This document shows, piece after piece, positions 17,754 to 26,886 of a DNA stretch of 64,000 bases (positions are counted from its first letter, which is position 1; each line of letters opens with the position of its first letter). The stretch covers positions 806,001 through 870,000 of the forward strand of contig NZ_JALMDK010000001.1 in the NCBI RefSeq assembly GCF_023094165.1, read 5' to 3'. The notes beneath the pieces were generated by a model that was not told the DNA's origin, ran no database searches, and was given only the letters and a program-made list of their open reading frames with translations. The stretch is from Crossiella sp. S99.2 (GTDB lineage: Bacteria; Actinomycetota; Actinomycetes; Mycobacteriales; Pseudonocardiaceae). The translations under genes and the position numbers were made by a program.

Positions 17754-20663
17754 ATGCGTTTCGGGGTGCTGGGACAACTGGCCGTGTGGACCCGCGAGGG
17801 CAGCCCGGTGCGGGTGCCCGAGGCGAAGGTCCGTGCCCTGCTGGCTGCCCTGCTGGCGCAGGACGGCGGACCGGTGAGCGCGGACCGGCTGATCGCCGAC
17901 CTCTGGGGCGAGCAGCCGCCCGGCAACGCGCTGAACACCTTGCAGACCAAGGTCTCCCAGCTCCGCCGGGTGCTCGGCCGGGAGGCGGTGACGCACGAAC
18001 CGGCGGGTTACCGGCTCCAGCCGGCCGAGGTCGACGCGGACCGCTTCGCCGAGCTGACCCGCCAGGCCACCGCGAACACCGATCCGCGCACCAGGGTCGG
18101 GCTGCTCGTCGACGCGCTCGCGCTCTGGCGCGGGCCCGCCTACGCCGACTTCGCCGACGCGGACTTCACCCAGGCCGCCCGCACCCGGCTGACCGAACAC
18201 CGGCTGACCGCGCTGGAGGAACTGGCGCGGACCCGCCTGGAACTCGGCGAACACACCCGGGTGGCCGACGAACTCGGCCCGCTGACCCGCGAGCATCCAC
18301 TGCGCGAACGCCTGCGTGCCACCCACCTGCGCGCGCTCTACCTCGCCGGCCGCCAGCACGAAGCCCTGGCCGCCTACGAAGACCTGCGGCACCGGCTCGC
18401 CGAGGACCTGGGCGTGGATCCCGGGCCCGAGCTGACCGCGCTGCACCAGGCGATGCTCACCCAGGACCCGGCGCTCACCCCCGTGCGCCGCGGCGGCAAC
18501 CTGCCGGCCCCGCTCACCGGCCTGATCGGCCGCACGCAGGCCCAGCAGCGGGTCCGGGAGTTGCTCGGCGAAGCCCGGCTGCTCACCCTCACCGGGCCCG
18601 GCGGGGTGGGCAAGACCAGTCTCGCGCTGGCCGCCGCCCGCGAACTGACCGCGCCGGACGGGGTTTGGCTGGTCGAACTCGCCGGGCACACCGGATCCCT
18701 CGCCGCCACCGTCGCCGCGGTGCTGGGCATCCGGGAGGAGACCGGCGATCCGGCGCACCGGCTGACTCAGGCGGTGCGCGGCCGGAACCTGGTGCTGCTG
18801 CTGGACAACTGCGAGCACGTGATCGAGCAGGCCGCCGACCTGACCGCCGCCCTGCTGCGGGCTGCCCCCGGGGTGCGGGTGCTGGCCACCAGCCGGGAAC
18901 CGCTGCGGCTGCCCGGCGAGATCCGGTACGAGGTGCCGCCGCTGCCCCTGCCGGAGGCGATCAGCCTGTTCACCGCCAGGGTCGAGGCCACCGGTGGGGT
19001 GCTGGACGATTCGGCCGCGGTCCGCGCCGTCTGCACCCGGCTGGACGGCCTGCCGCTGGCCCTGGAACTGGCCGCCACCCGGGTCCGCGCACTCGGGGTG
19101 CGGCTGCTGGCCGAGCGGCTGGATGACCGGTTTCGCCTGCTGGCCAACGGATCCCGGGGCGTCCCGGCCCGGCAGCGCACGCTCTGGGCGGTGATCGACT
19201 GGAGCTGGGACCTGCTCACCGAACCGGAACGCCTGGTACTGCGCAGGCTGTCCGTGCACGCCGACGGCGCCACCCTGGCCGCCGCCGAGGCGATCTGCGC
19301 GCAGGACGGCCTGGACGTGCTGGACGCGCTGACCGGCCTGGTCGACCGCTCGCTGCTGCTCGCCCTGCCAGGGCCGCGCTACCGGCTGCTGGAGTCCATC
19401 GCCGCCTACGCCCGCACCCGGCTCGCGGACAGCGGCGAAGAACCCGAGATCCGGCAACGTTTTCTCGCCCACTACACCGAGCTGGCCGAACAGGCCGATC
19501 TGCGCGGCCCGGCCCAGCGGGACTGGCTGACCCGCCTGGACACCGAATCCGCCAACCTGCGGGCCGCGGTCGACCTGGCCGACCCGCCCACCGCCACTCG
19601 CCTGAGCGCCGCGCTGTCCTGGCACTGGTTCCTGCGCGGCCGCTACCGGGACGCGCACACCGCCACCACCGGGCCCTGGCAGGCCGCCTTCGCCCTGCTC
19701 ATCGGCGAAACCAGCCCCGAATTGTCCACTGTGGACAGTCCATTGGCGACCTGGTTCCTGGCCTGGGCGCACCTGCACCTGGGCCAGACCACCGCCGCCG
19801 AAGGGCTGCTGAGCGAGCATCCCGGCGATCCCTGGCTGACCGCCGCCACCCTGATCGCCAGAGCCAAACTGGCCAGCTTCCACGGCGACCTGGCCGCTAC
19901 CGGCGCCGCCGGGCGGGACAGTCTGGCGCTGTTCACCGAACTCGGCGACGACTGGGGCCGGTTGCAGGCAATGGACGTCCTCGCCTACGCCGCCGAGGTC
20001 ACCGGCGACTACCCGCGGGCGGCCGAACTGCACGCCGCCGGACTGCGGATCGCCCAGGACCTGCGGCTGTGGACCGACGTGTCCTACCGGCTCTCCGGGC
20101 TGGGCCGGATCGCCCTGCTCACCGGCGAACACGAGCGCGCCGCCGACCTGCACCGGCGGGCCCGCGATCTGGCCGTGGAGCAGGCCAACCCGTTCGCCGA
20201 GACCTTCGCCAACGTCGGCCTCGGCCTGGGCGCCCGCCGCCAGGGCGAGGCCGACACCGCCGAGCGACTGCTGAGCGCGGCACTGGCCTGGAACCGCGGC
20301 CTGGCCCAGCCCTACTACGGCGCGCCGCTGCTGCTGGCCGAACTGGGCTTCCTGGCCGAGATCCGTGGCAACCGGGGCCAGGCCCTTGCCCTGCACCGGG
20401 AAGGCCACATCATCGCCGAGCGCCTCGCTGACCCGAGGGCGATCGCGCTGGCCCTGGAGGGCCTGGCCGGCTCGACCGCGGACCCGGCCGAGGGGGCCAG
20501 GCTGCTGGGCGAGGCCACCGCGCTGCGGGCGGCCGTCGGCGCGCCGCTGCCACCCGCCGAACGCCAGGACGTCAGCCGGATCGAACAGCGGCTGCGGGCC
20601 GAGCTGGGTGCGCGCTACGACACCGAGTTCAGCGCTGGTGGTACTCGCCGATCACCGCGTTGA
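17754..20663 (+). CDS. AfsR/SARP-type regulator with BTAD, NB-ARC-like ATPase and TPR domains
   Basis: This 969-residue regulator starts with an OmpR-like winged helix (MRFGVLGQLAVW to about residue 95), then a bacterial transcriptional activation domain (about 95-245; LGVDPGPELTALHQ marks its end). An STAND-type ATPase follows (about 255-560) with Walker A TGPGGVGKTS and the LDGLPLALELAA motif. The remaining 400 residues are TPR-like helices. Such proteins activate secondary metabolism or stress genes. No biosynthetic cluster is adjacent; the only obvious local target is the divergent broken reductase. The 3' end overlaps a convergent small gene by 35 bases. Confidence 0.9.
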   Translation: MRFGVLGQLAVWTREGSPVRVPEAKVRALLAALLAQDGGPVSADRLIADLWGEQPPGNALNTLQTKVSQLRRVLGREAVTHEPAGYRLQPAEVDADRFAELTRQATANTDPRTRVGLLVDALALWRGPAYADFADADFTQAARTRLTEHRLTALEELARTRLELGEHTRVADELGPLTREHPLRERLRATHLRALYLAGRQHEALAAYEDLRHRLAEDLGVDPGPELTALHQAMLTQDPALTPVRRGGNLPAPLTGLIGRTQAQQRVRELLGEARLLTLTGPGGVGKTSLALAAARELTAPDGVWLVELAGHTGSLAATVAAVLGIREETGDPAHRLTQAVRGRNLVLLLDNCEHVIEQAADLTAALLRAAPGVRVLATSREPLRLPGEIRYEVPPLPLPEAISLFTARVEATGGVLDDSAAVRAVCTRLDGLPLALELAATRVRALGVRLLAERLDDRFRLLANGSRGVPARQRTLWAVIDWSWDLLTEPERLVLRRLSVHADGATLAAAEAICAQDGLDVLDALTGLVDRSLLLALPGPRYRLLESIAAYARTRLADSGEEPEIRQRFLAHYTELAEQADLRGPAQRDWLTRLDTESANLRAAVDLADPPTATRLSAALSWHWFLRGRYRDAHTATTGPWQAAFALLIGETSPELSTVDSPLATWFLAWAHLHLGQTTAAEGLLSEHPGDPWLTAATLIARAKLASFHGDLAATGAAGRDSLALFTELGDDWGRLQAMDVLAYAAEVTGDYPRAAELHAAGLRIAQDLRLWTDVSYRLSGLGRIALLTGEHERAADLHRRARDLAVEQANPFAETFANVGLGLGARRQGEADTAERLLSAALAWNRGLAQPYYGAPLLLAELGFLAEIRGNRGQALALHREGHIIAERLADPRAIALALEGLAGSTADPAEGARLLGEATALRAAVGAPLPPAERQDVSRIEQRLRAELGARYDTEFSAGGTRRSPR

Positions 20664-21045
20664 AATGCGCCGGGTCCTCCGGGCAGGTCCACCGCGCGGT
20701 CTCGGCGGCCACCGGCGTCACCGGGTGGTCATGGCCGGGGCAGCGCGGCGCGTCGAACCCACGGTGCTCGCGGACCAGCTGCTGCAACTCCTCGGCGGCC
20801 CGCGCGATGAACTCCGGATCCGATTCCGCGGCGCCCGGAGCGTCCCTGCCGACCACCGATTCCCAGCGCTCCGGGTAGAAGGTCACCTCGTACAGGGCCA
20901 GGTCAGGGTGGTCGGCCATCAGCTCCGCGTACACCTTGAGACTGGGCGTGCCCTCCGCCGTGACCTCGCTCAGATCGGCGATGACCTTCTTGGCCGTGCC
21001 GACCACCAGTTCGGCAGTCTCGGTGGAAGATCGGTTCAGGGCCAC
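20629..21045 (-). CDS. Unknown 138-residue protein
   Basis: I chose GTG 21045, which has TATCGT 6 bases upstream, the leaderless layout seen elsewhere here. The N-terminal half is helical (ETAELVVGTAKKVIADLSEV), the middle has LYEVTFYPERWESVVG, and the C-terminal part contains CPGHDHP and WTCPEDPAHF. These Cys and His residues could bind a metal. There is no signal peptide. The 3' end overlaps the AfsR-like gene by 35 bases; the 5' end is 33 bases from the divergent acyl-AMP ligase. I do not recognise the family. Confidence 0.65.
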   Translation of the reverse strand: MALNRSSTETAELVVGTAKKVIADLSEVTAEGTPSLKVYAELMADHPDLALYEVTFYPERWESVVGRDAPGAAESDPEFIARAAEELQQLVREHRGFDAPRCPGHDHPVTPVAAETARWTCPEDPAHFNAVIGEYHQR

Positions 21046-21051
21046 CAGAGG

Positions 21052-21071
21052 ACGATAACTCGCGCTACTTT
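21052..21071. promoter_or_regulatory. Interlocked divergent leaderless promoters
   Basis: On the minus strand TATCGT (21057-21052) is 6 bases before GTG 21045. On the plus strand TACTTT (21066-21071) is 7 bases before GTG 21079. The two promoters fit in about 33 bases between start codons, so they cannot be used at the same time without interference. Confidence 0.45.
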
Positions 21072-21078
21072 CGATGTT

Positions 21079-22662
21079 GTGAGCCGGTTCGTTGAGACGA
21101 TGGTGGCCACCGCGGGGAACCCAGTGCAACGTGGCATCACCACGGGCGCCCCGCAGGAGCCGATCCGCCGCACCTGGTCCGAAGTCCACCTGCAGGCCCG
21201 CCGGATCGCCGGGGCCCTGCTCGCCGCCGGGGTCTCGCCCCGGGACGCGGTCGGCGTGCTGGCCGCCGATCCCGGCCTGATCGCCCCTGCGGTGCAGGGC
21301 ATCTGGCTGGCCGGGGCCAGCGTGACCATGCTGCACCAGCCCACCCCGCGCACCGACCTGGTGGCCTGGGCCGGGGACACCGTGCGCACCCTCGGCATGA
21401 TCTCCTCGGTCACCGTGGTGCTGGACGACACCTTCGCCGCGCTGGCCGAGCCGTTGCGGGACAAGGGCATCCGGGTGCTGCCGGTGCTGGAACTGACCGG
21501 TGGCGCGCCGGCCGAGCCAGTGCACTCGGCCGAGTCCGACGCGGCGCTGCTCCAGCTCACCAGCGGCTCCACCGCCGAACCCAAGGCGGTGGTGATCAGC
21601 CACGGCAACCTGATCGCCAACATCGAGGCGATGCGCACCGCGGCCCAGCTCGCGCCGGAGACCGACGTGATGGTCTCCTGGCTGCCGCTGTTCCACGACA
21701 TGGGCATGGTCGGCTTCCTCACCGTGCCGATGACGGTGGGCATGGAGCTGGTCAAGATCACTCCGGTGGAGTTCCTGCGCTCCCCGCTGAGCTGGCCCGA
21801 ACTGATCACCAGCTACCGCGGCACCATCACCGCCGCGCCCAACTTCGGCTACGCGGTCTTCGCCCGCCAACTGTCCAAAGTGGACGATGAGAGCCGGTTT
21901 GACCTGTCCCGGCTGCGGATCGCGCTCAGCGGCGCCGAACCCATCGACCCGGCCGTGATGCGCGGCTTCACCGAACAGGGCGCGCGTTTCGGCATGCCCG
22001 CCGAGTGCGTGCTGTGCGCCTACGGCATGGCCGAGGCCACCCTGGCGGTCTCCTTCGCGCCGGTGCGCACCGGACTGGCCCTGGACGAGGTGCGTGGCTT
22101 CCCACTGCTCGGCCCGCCACTGCCCGGCCTGGAGGTGCGGGCGATCGGCGCGGACGGAGCGGTGCTGCCCGAGCACGAGATCGGCGAACTCCAGGTGCGC
22201 GGCGCCGCGGTCACCGCTGGCTACCTCACCGTGGACGGCCCAATCGCCACCCAGGACGCGCAGGGCTGGCTGTCCACCGGCGACGAGGGCTACCTGGCCG
22301 GCGGTCAGGTGGTGGTCTGCGGCCGGCGCAAGGACGTGATCATCCTGGGCGGCCGCAACATCTACCCCACCGACGTGGAACGCGCCGCCTGCGCCGCCCC
22401 GGATGTGCGTCCCGGCAACGCGGTCGCGGTGCGCTGGGACGGCAACGGGCGGGAACGGCTGGCCGTGGTGGTCGAATCCCGCAGGGCGGGCGAGGCCGAG
22501 GCGGAACGGCTGATCCGCAAGAACGTGGCCGCCGAGGTCGTGCACGCGCTCGGCGTGCGACCCAACGCGGTGGTCGTGCTCGCACCCGGCGAACTGCCCA
22601 AGACCCCCTCCGGCAAGCTGCGCCGGACCGAGGTCCGCGAGCGCCTGGGGGAGTGGCTCTAA
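21079..22662 (+). CDS. Fatty acyl-AMP ligase / acyl-CoA synthetase-like enzyme (Pks16-like)
   Basis: This adenylate-forming enzyme has 527 residues from GTG 21079. Key motifs are LTSGSTAEPKAVVISHGN (AMP/phosphate loop), WLPLFHDMGMVGFL, YGMAEATLAVSF, STGDEGYLAGG and the hinge/core GRRKDVIILGGRNIYPTDVE. The C-terminal catalytic Lys is in LPKTPSGKLRRTE. The HDMGMVGFL and AEATLAVSF segments are typical of the FAAL/Pks16 group. In M. tuberculosis pks16 lies beside pth in the same way. The acyl substrate is unknown. Confidence 0.88.
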   Translation: MSRFVETMVATAGNPVQRGITTGAPQEPIRRTWSEVHLQARRIAGALLAAGVSPRDAVGVLAADPGLIAPAVQGIWLAGASVTMLHQPTPRTDLVAWAGDTVRTLGMISSVTVVLDDTFAALAEPLRDKGIRVLPVLELTGGAPAEPVHSAESDAALLQLTSGSTAEPKAVVISHGNLIANIEAMRTAAQLAPETDVMVSWLPLFHDMGMVGFLTVPMTVGMELVKITPVEFLRSPLSWPELITSYRGTITAAPNFGYAVFARQLSKVDDESRFDLSRLRIALSGAEPIDPAVMRGFTEQGARFGMPAECVLCAYGMAEATLAVSFAPVRTGLALDEVRGFPLLGPPLPGLEVRAIGADGAVLPEHEIGELQVRGAAVTAGYLTVDGPIATQDAQGWLSTGDEGYLAGGQVVVCGRRKDVIILGGRNIYPTDVERAACAAPDVRPGNAVAVRWDGNGRERLAVVVESRRAGEAEAERLIRKNVAAEVVHALGVRPNAVVVLAPGELPKTPSGKLRRTEVRERLGEWL

Positions 22663-22675
22663 CTCACCCACACAT

Positions 22676-22741
22676 CGAGTTGGGCCAAGTCGTACGCCGA
22701 GTTGGGCCAACTGGGACGCCGAGTTGGGCCAAGTTGGCGTC
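22676..22741. repeat. Three tandem 22-bp repeats between the acyl-AMP ligase and pth
   Basis: Units at 22676-22697, 22698-22719 and 22720-22741 each begin CGAGTTGGGCCAA and then vary for 9 bases. The core GTTGGGCCAA is nearly palindromic. The 22-bp period is about two helical turns. The last unit runs into the pth stop codon. A related inverted repeat is at 7173-7219. Confidence 0.8.
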
Positions 22742-23318
22742 AGAGGGCGTGGAAGCGGTTCTGCGCGGCTTCCAGGCCGTCGGCGGCCAGTGCCTCGACC
22801 GCGTCGGCGCACTGGTCGATCAGCAGCGCCAGTTCCTTGCGCTCCACGCTGGAGAAGTCCTTCAGCACGAAGTCGGCCGGGTCCTGCCTGCCGGGCGGGC
22901 GGCCGATGCCGAAGCGCGCCCGCAGGTAGTCCTTGGTGGCCAGCGATTTGGAGATGGAACGCAGGCCGTTGTGCCCGTTCTCGCCGCCGCCGAGCTTGAG
23001 CCGGATGCTGCCGTAGGGCAGGTCCAGCTCGTCGTGCACCACCACGATCCGGGCCGGGTCGATCTTGTAGAAGCGGGCGGTGCCCGCGACCGCGCCACCG
23101 GAGACGTTCATGTACGAGCGGGGCTTGGCCAGCACCACCCGGCGACCGCCCAGCCTGCCCTCGGACACGGCCGCGCCGCCCTTGTGCGCCTTGAACTTCC
23201 CGCCGATCCGCGCGGCCAGCTCGTCCAGCACCAGGAAACCGATGTTGTGCCGGTTGCCCTCGTACTGCGGGCCGGGATTACCCAGGCCGACCACCAGCAG
23301 CAGCTCGTCCTCGGACAC
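22740..23318 (-). CDS. pth: Peptidyl-tRNA hydrolase
   Basis: Pth releases peptides from drop-off peptidyl-tRNAs. The 192-residue product starts at GTG 23318 behind AGGAGGGG. The family signatures are present: [20 protein letters not shown] with the catalytic His (H24), [10 protein letters not shown] and HDELDLPYG...[11 protein letters not shown]. It lies downstream of rplY, with a strong hairpin between the two genes. Confidence 0.96.
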   Translation of the reverse strand: MSEDELLLVVGLGNPGPQYEGNRHNIGFLVLDELAARIGGKFKAHKGGAAVSEGRLGGRRVVLAKPRSYMNVSGGAVAGTARFYKIDPARIVVVHDELDLPYGSIRLKLGGGENGHNGLRSISKSLATKDYLRARFGIGRPPGRQDPADFVLKDFSSVERKELALLIDQCADAVEALAADGLEAAQNRFHAL

Positions 23319-23356
23319 GGAACCCCTCCTGAAGAAACCAGCGGCGCGAAGATGCC

Positions 23357-23393
23357 AACGGCGCGCCGTCCCGGGCTGGGACAGCGCGCCGTT
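23357..23393 (-). terminator. Hairpin between rplY and pth
   Basis: The 16-base arms at 23357-23372 and 23378-23393 pair with one mismatch around a 5-base loop. It is stable enough to terminate or attenuate transcription from rplY into pth. There is no clear U-run, so partial read-through is likely. Confidence 0.6.
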
Positions 23394-23419
23394 CAAGCAT
23401 GATGCCCGACGTCGAGGGC

Positions 23420-24028
23420 TCAGCTCTCGGTGGACTCGGTGGCGGCCGACGACTCCTCGGCGCCACCCTCCATCTGCTCGGCGGTCGGCGCGGCGACCAC
23501 GTTGACCACGAGGGCCTCCGGGTCGATCGCCAGGGTGGTGCCCTCCGGCAGGATCACGTCGGAGGCGTGGATCTGGGTGCCCGGCTGGACGCCCGCGATC
23601 GAGACCTCGACCTGGTCCGGGATGTTCAGCGCGTCGGCCTCGACCTGGAGCTGGGAGATCTCCTGGGTGATCAGGGCGCCCGGCACGGCGTCGCCGGTGA
23701 TGACCAGCAGCACCTCGACGGTGACCTTCTCGCCCCGCTTGACCAGCAGCAGGTCGACGTGCTCGATGTAGTTCTTCAGCGGGTGGGTGGTGACGGTCTT
23801 GGTGAGCGCCAGCTCGTTGGCGGCGCCGCCCAGGTCCAGGGTCAGCACCGCGTTGGTGCCGTGCTCACGCACGACGCGGGCGAACTCCAGAGCGGGCAGG
23901 GCTACATGCTTCGGGTCGGAGCCGTGGCCGTAGAGCACCGCGGGAATTTTTCCAGCGCGGCGGGTACGGCGAGCGGCGCCCTTGCCGAACTCGGTGCGCG
24001 GCTCGGCTGCGAGACGGACCTCGGACAC
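23420..24028 (-). CDS. rplY: 50S ribosomal protein L25/general stress protein Ctc
   Basis: The product is 202 residues, the long Ctc-type form. The N-terminal L25 domain (about 1-90, with [20 protein letters not shown]) binds 5S rRNA. The C-terminal TL5 domain (about 95-185) is followed by an acidic Glu/Ser/Thr tail. It starts at GTG 24028 behind AAGGAG. A promoter lies about 60 bases upstream. Order pth-rplY-prs-glmU is as in mycobacteria. Confidence 0.95.
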   Translation of the reverse strand: MSEVRLAAEPRTEFGKGAARRTRRAGKIPAVLYGHGSDPKHVALPALEFARVVREHGTNAVLTLDLGGAANELALTKTVTTHPLKNYIEHVDLLLVKRGEKVTVEVLLVITGDAVPGALITQEISQLQVEADALNIPDQVEVSIAGVQPGTQIHASDVILPEGTTLAIDPEALVVNVVAAPTAEQMEGGAEESSAATESTES

Positions 24029-24092
24029 GGCGATGCTCTCCTTGCATGACGTCGGGCAGAATAAAACTCAGTCGTGTGTGGTGACCTGCGGC

Positions 24093-24121
24093 GGCGTACC
24101 CAGCGCGGCGGAAAATGACAA
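24093..24121 (-). promoter_or_regulatory. Promoter for rplY
   Basis: Reading the minus strand, TTGTCA (24121-24116) and TACGCC (24098-24093) are 17 bases apart, with transcription starting near 24086. The rest of the 304-base gap between rplY and prs contains the prs terminator at 24273-24312 and no other feature I can support. Confidence 0.45.
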
Positions 24122-24272
24122 CACGCGGCGAATGAACGCCGCCGCGTCGATCACGGAGCCGCGAGAAGAACACCCTCGCCGAGGCAACCCAACCAGTGTA
24201 TGCCTGTACGGGCTCCCGGTCCCAATCGGGGGTACCGCCATCCGGGTTTTCCGCCTTGGGGCCCTTACGAAA

Positions 24273-24312
24273 CACGCGCCGGGCACCCCTGGAGCGGGGG
24301 GCCCGGCGCGTG
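24273..24312 (-). terminator. Terminator after prs
   Basis: CACGCGCCGGGC (24273-24284) pairs perfectly with GCCCGGCGCGTG (24301-24312). The loop contains a further CCCC/GGGG pairing. In the minus direction a short T-run (TTTCGT) follows. It ends the glmU-prs operon. Confidence 0.8.
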
Positions 24313-24332
24313 ACGGAACTACTGCCGCAAGA

Positions 24333-25313
24333 TCAGGCGTGACCGTCGAACAGGCTGGTCACCGAGCCGTCCTCGAACACCGCGTGAATGGCCTTGGCCA
24401 GCAGCGGAGCGATGGAGAGCACCTTCAGCCCGGGGAACTGCTTCTCCTCGGGGATGGGCAGCGTGTTGGTGAAGATGGCCTCGCTGGCCCCGGAGGCGGC
24501 CAGCTTCTTCGGGGCGTCGTTGCTGAGGATGCCGTGGGTGGCCGCGATGATCACGTCCGCCGCGCCCTCGGCCCGCAGCTGGTCGGCCGCCTTGGCGATG
24601 GTGCCGCCGGTGTCGACCATGTCGTCGATCACCACGCACAGCCGCCCGCGCACATCGCCAACCACCCGGTTGGCGACCACCTCGTTCGGCTTGAGCGGGT
24701 CCCTGGTCTTGTGGATGAAGGCGATCGGACAGCCGCCGAGGGTGTCCGCCCACTTCTCCGCGAGCTTGGTGCGGCCCGAGTCGGGGGACACGACCGTGAT
24801 GTCCCGGCCCGAGTACTTCTCACCCACGTAGTCGGCCAGCAGCCGCATCGCCAGCAGGTGGTCGACCGGGCCGTCGAAGAAGCCCTGGATCTGCGCGGTG
24901 TGCAGGTCCACGGTCATGATCCGGTCGGCCCCGGCGACCTTGAACAGGTCGGCGATCAGCCGGGCCGAGATCGGCTCCCGGCCGCGGTGCTTCTTGTCCT
25001 GCCGCGCGTACGGGTAGAACGGCATGATCACGGTGATCCGCTTGGCGCTGGCGCGCTTGAGCGCGTCCACCATGATCAGCTGTTCCATCACCCAGGTGTT
25101 GATCGGCTCGCAGTGGCTCTGGATGACGAACGCGTCGCAGCCGCGCACCGACTCCTCGAACCGAACGAAGATCTCCCCGTTGGCGAATTCGTACGCCGAC
25201 TGCGGGGTCACAGTCACGTCCAGGTGCTTGGCCACTTCGTCGGCCAACTCGGGGTGGCTGCGACCGGAGAAGAGCATCAAGCTCTTCTTGGGGGTCGCCG
25301 ACATCGCGCTCAC
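24333..25313 (-). CDS. prs: Ribose-phosphate pyrophosphokinase
   Basis: Prs makes PRPP from ribose-5-phosphate and ATP for nucleotide, His and Trp synthesis. The 326-residue product starts at GTG 25313 behind GGGGAGTG; ATG 25304 is an alternative. Signatures include YARQDKKHRGREPISARLI, the metal site VDLHTAQIQGFF and the PRPP loop VVIDDMVDTGGTI. It begins 7 bases after glmU stops. Confidence 0.96.
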   Translation of the reverse strand: MSAMSATPKKSLMLFSGRSHPELADEVAKHLDVTVTPQSAYEFANGEIFVRFEESVRGCDAFVIQSHCEPINTWVMEQLIMVDALKRASAKRITVIMPFYPYARQDKKHRGREPISARLIADLFKVAGADRIMTVDLHTAQIQGFFDGPVDHLLAMRLLADYVGEKYSGRDITVVSPDSGRTKLAEKWADTLGGCPIAFIHKTRDPLKPNEVVANRVVGDVRGRLCVVIDDMVDTGGTIAKAADQLRAEGAADVIIAATHGILSNDAPKKLAASGASEAIFTNTLPIPEEKQFPGLKVLSIAPLLAKAIHAVFEDGSVTSLFDGHA

Positions 25314-25320
25314 GGTATTT

Positions 25321-26808
25321 TCACTCCCCGTTTGGCTGGTGTTTGCCCCCATCATCGCTGGTGACAGCGAGTGCTCGCGCGGCAGCATCCGCGGCGGCGG
25401 TGCCGGGACGCTTGCGTTCCACCCAACCGGGGATGTTCCGCTGCTTGGCCCTTGCCACCGCCATGGACCCCGGCGGCACATCGTTGGTGATCACCGATCC
25501 GGCGGCGGTGTAGACGCCATCGCCAATGGTCACAGGCGCGATGAACATGTTGTCCGAGCCGGTCCGGCAGTGCGCGCCGATCGTCGTGTGGTGCTTGCTG
25601 ACCCCGTCGTAGTTCACGAAAACTGAAGCGGCGCCGATGTTGGAGAACTCGCCGATCGTGGCGTCGCCCACGTACGTGAGATGCGGCACCTTGGCGCCTT
25701 CGCCGATGCTGGCGTTCTTGGTCTCCACGAAGGTGCCGATCTTGCCCTTGACCCCCAGCCGGGTGCCCGGCCGCAGGTAGGCGAACGGCCCGACGCTGGC
25801 GTTGTCGCCGATCACCGCGCCGGTGCCGTGCGTGCGGATCACCTTGGCGCCCGCGCCGACCTCGGACTCGGCCAGCGTGGTGTCCGGGCCGATCTCCGCG
25901 CCCTCGCCCACCCGCACGCCCGCGCGCAGCTGCACGCCGGGGTGCAGCAGCACATCCCTGGCCAGCTCCACGTCCGCGTCCAGCCAGACCGAGGCCGGGT
26001 CGATCACGGTGACGCCCTCGCGCATCCAGCGCTCCAGCAGCCGCCGGTTCAGCTCCGCGCCCAGCCGGGCCAGCTGCACCCGGTCGTTGACCCCCTCCAC
26101 CAGCCAGGCGTCCGCGCTGACCAGCGCGCCCACCCGCAGCCCGTCGCCGCGGGCGATGGAGAGCACGTCGGTGAGGTACAGCTCGCCCTGGGCGTTGTCG
26201 GTGGACAGCCTGCCGATCGCGCCGCGCAGCACGGCCGCGTCGAAGGCGTACACGCCGGAGTTGATCTCCTGGATGGCCCGCTGCGCCTCGTCGGCGTCCT
26301 TCTGCTCCACGATCGCGGTGACCACCCCGGTGGCGTCGCGCACGATCCGGCCGTAGCCGGTCGGGTTGTCCACCTTCGCGGTGAGCACGGTGACCGCGTT
26401 GCCCGCGTGCCGGTGCTCGGCGAGCAGGCCGCGCAGGGTCTCCGCGTCCAGCAGCGGCACATCGCCGTAGGTCACCACGACCACCCCGGACAGCTCGCCG
26501 GGCAGCGTGTCCAGCGCGCAGCTCACCGCGTGCCCGGTGCCGTTCTGCTGGTCCTGCACGGCGATCCGGATCTCGCGGTCCAGGGCCTTGCCGACGGTGT
26601 CGAGGTGGTCCCGCACCGCCTCCCGGCCGTGCCCGACGACCACCGCGAGGTGGTCCGGGCCCAGCTCGGCCGCGGCGCGCACCGCGTGTTCGACGAGGGT
26701 GCGGCCGGCCAGCCGGTGCAGCACCTTCGGAGTGGCCGAGCGCATGCGAGTGCCTTCGCCTGCGGCGAGCACGATCGCGGTGATGGGGCCGACGTCGCCC
26801 TGGAGCAT
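25321..26808 (-). CDS. glmU: Bifunctional GlcNAc-1-phosphate uridyltransferase / GlcN-1-phosphate acetyltransferase
   Basis: GlmU makes UDP-GlcNAc for peptidoglycan. In this 495-residue protein the N-terminal pyrophosphorylase domain has VLAAGEGTRMRSATPKVLH and QNGTGHA. The C-terminal left-handed beta-helix shows hexapeptide repeats, with GKIGTFVETKNASIGEG and LTYVGDATIGEFSNIGA. The Ala/Lys-rich C-terminal tail is typical of actinobacterial GlmU. GGGAGAT precedes ATG 26808. It is the first gene of the glmU-prs operon. Confidence 0.97.
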   Translation of the reverse strand: MLQGDVGPITAIVLAAGEGTRMRSATPKVLHRLAGRTLVEHAVRAAAELGPDHLAVVVGHGREAVRDHLDTVGKALDREIRIAVQDQQNGTGHAVSCALDTLPGELSGVVVVTYGDVPLLDAETLRGLLAEHRHAGNAVTVLTAKVDNPTGYGRIVRDATGVVTAIVEQKDADEAQRAIQEINSGVYAFDAAVLRGAIGRLSTDNAQGELYLTDVLSIARGDGLRVGALVSADAWLVEGVNDRVQLARLGAELNRRLLERWMREGVTVIDPASVWLDADVELARDVLLHPGVQLRAGVRVGEGAEIGPDTTLAESEVGAGAKVIRTHGTGAVIGDNASVGPFAYLRPGTRLGVKGKIGTFVETKNASIGEGAKVPHLTYVGDATIGEFSNIGAASVFVNYDGVSKHHTTIGAHCRTGSDNMFIAPVTIGDGVYTAAGSVITNDVPPGSMAVARAKQRNIPGWVERKRPGTAAADAAARALAVTSDDGGKHQPNGE

Positions 26809-26886
26809 GGGGTTGATCTCCCTGCCTGCCGTCTGTGGAAAGTCCGAGCGCGGACCACCCCGCGACGGGGGCCGCGCCCGCCGATC

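Noticed and set aside
17754..22662. A secondary-metabolite cluster built around the AfsR-like regulator and the acyl-AMP ligase
   Set aside because: No PKS, NRPS or tailoring genes are present, and the ligase sits in its conserved pks16-pth position.
22676..22741. A short CRISPR array
   Set aside because: The 22-bp units are directly adjacent with only 9 variable bases and no spacer-length unique segments, and there are no cas genes.
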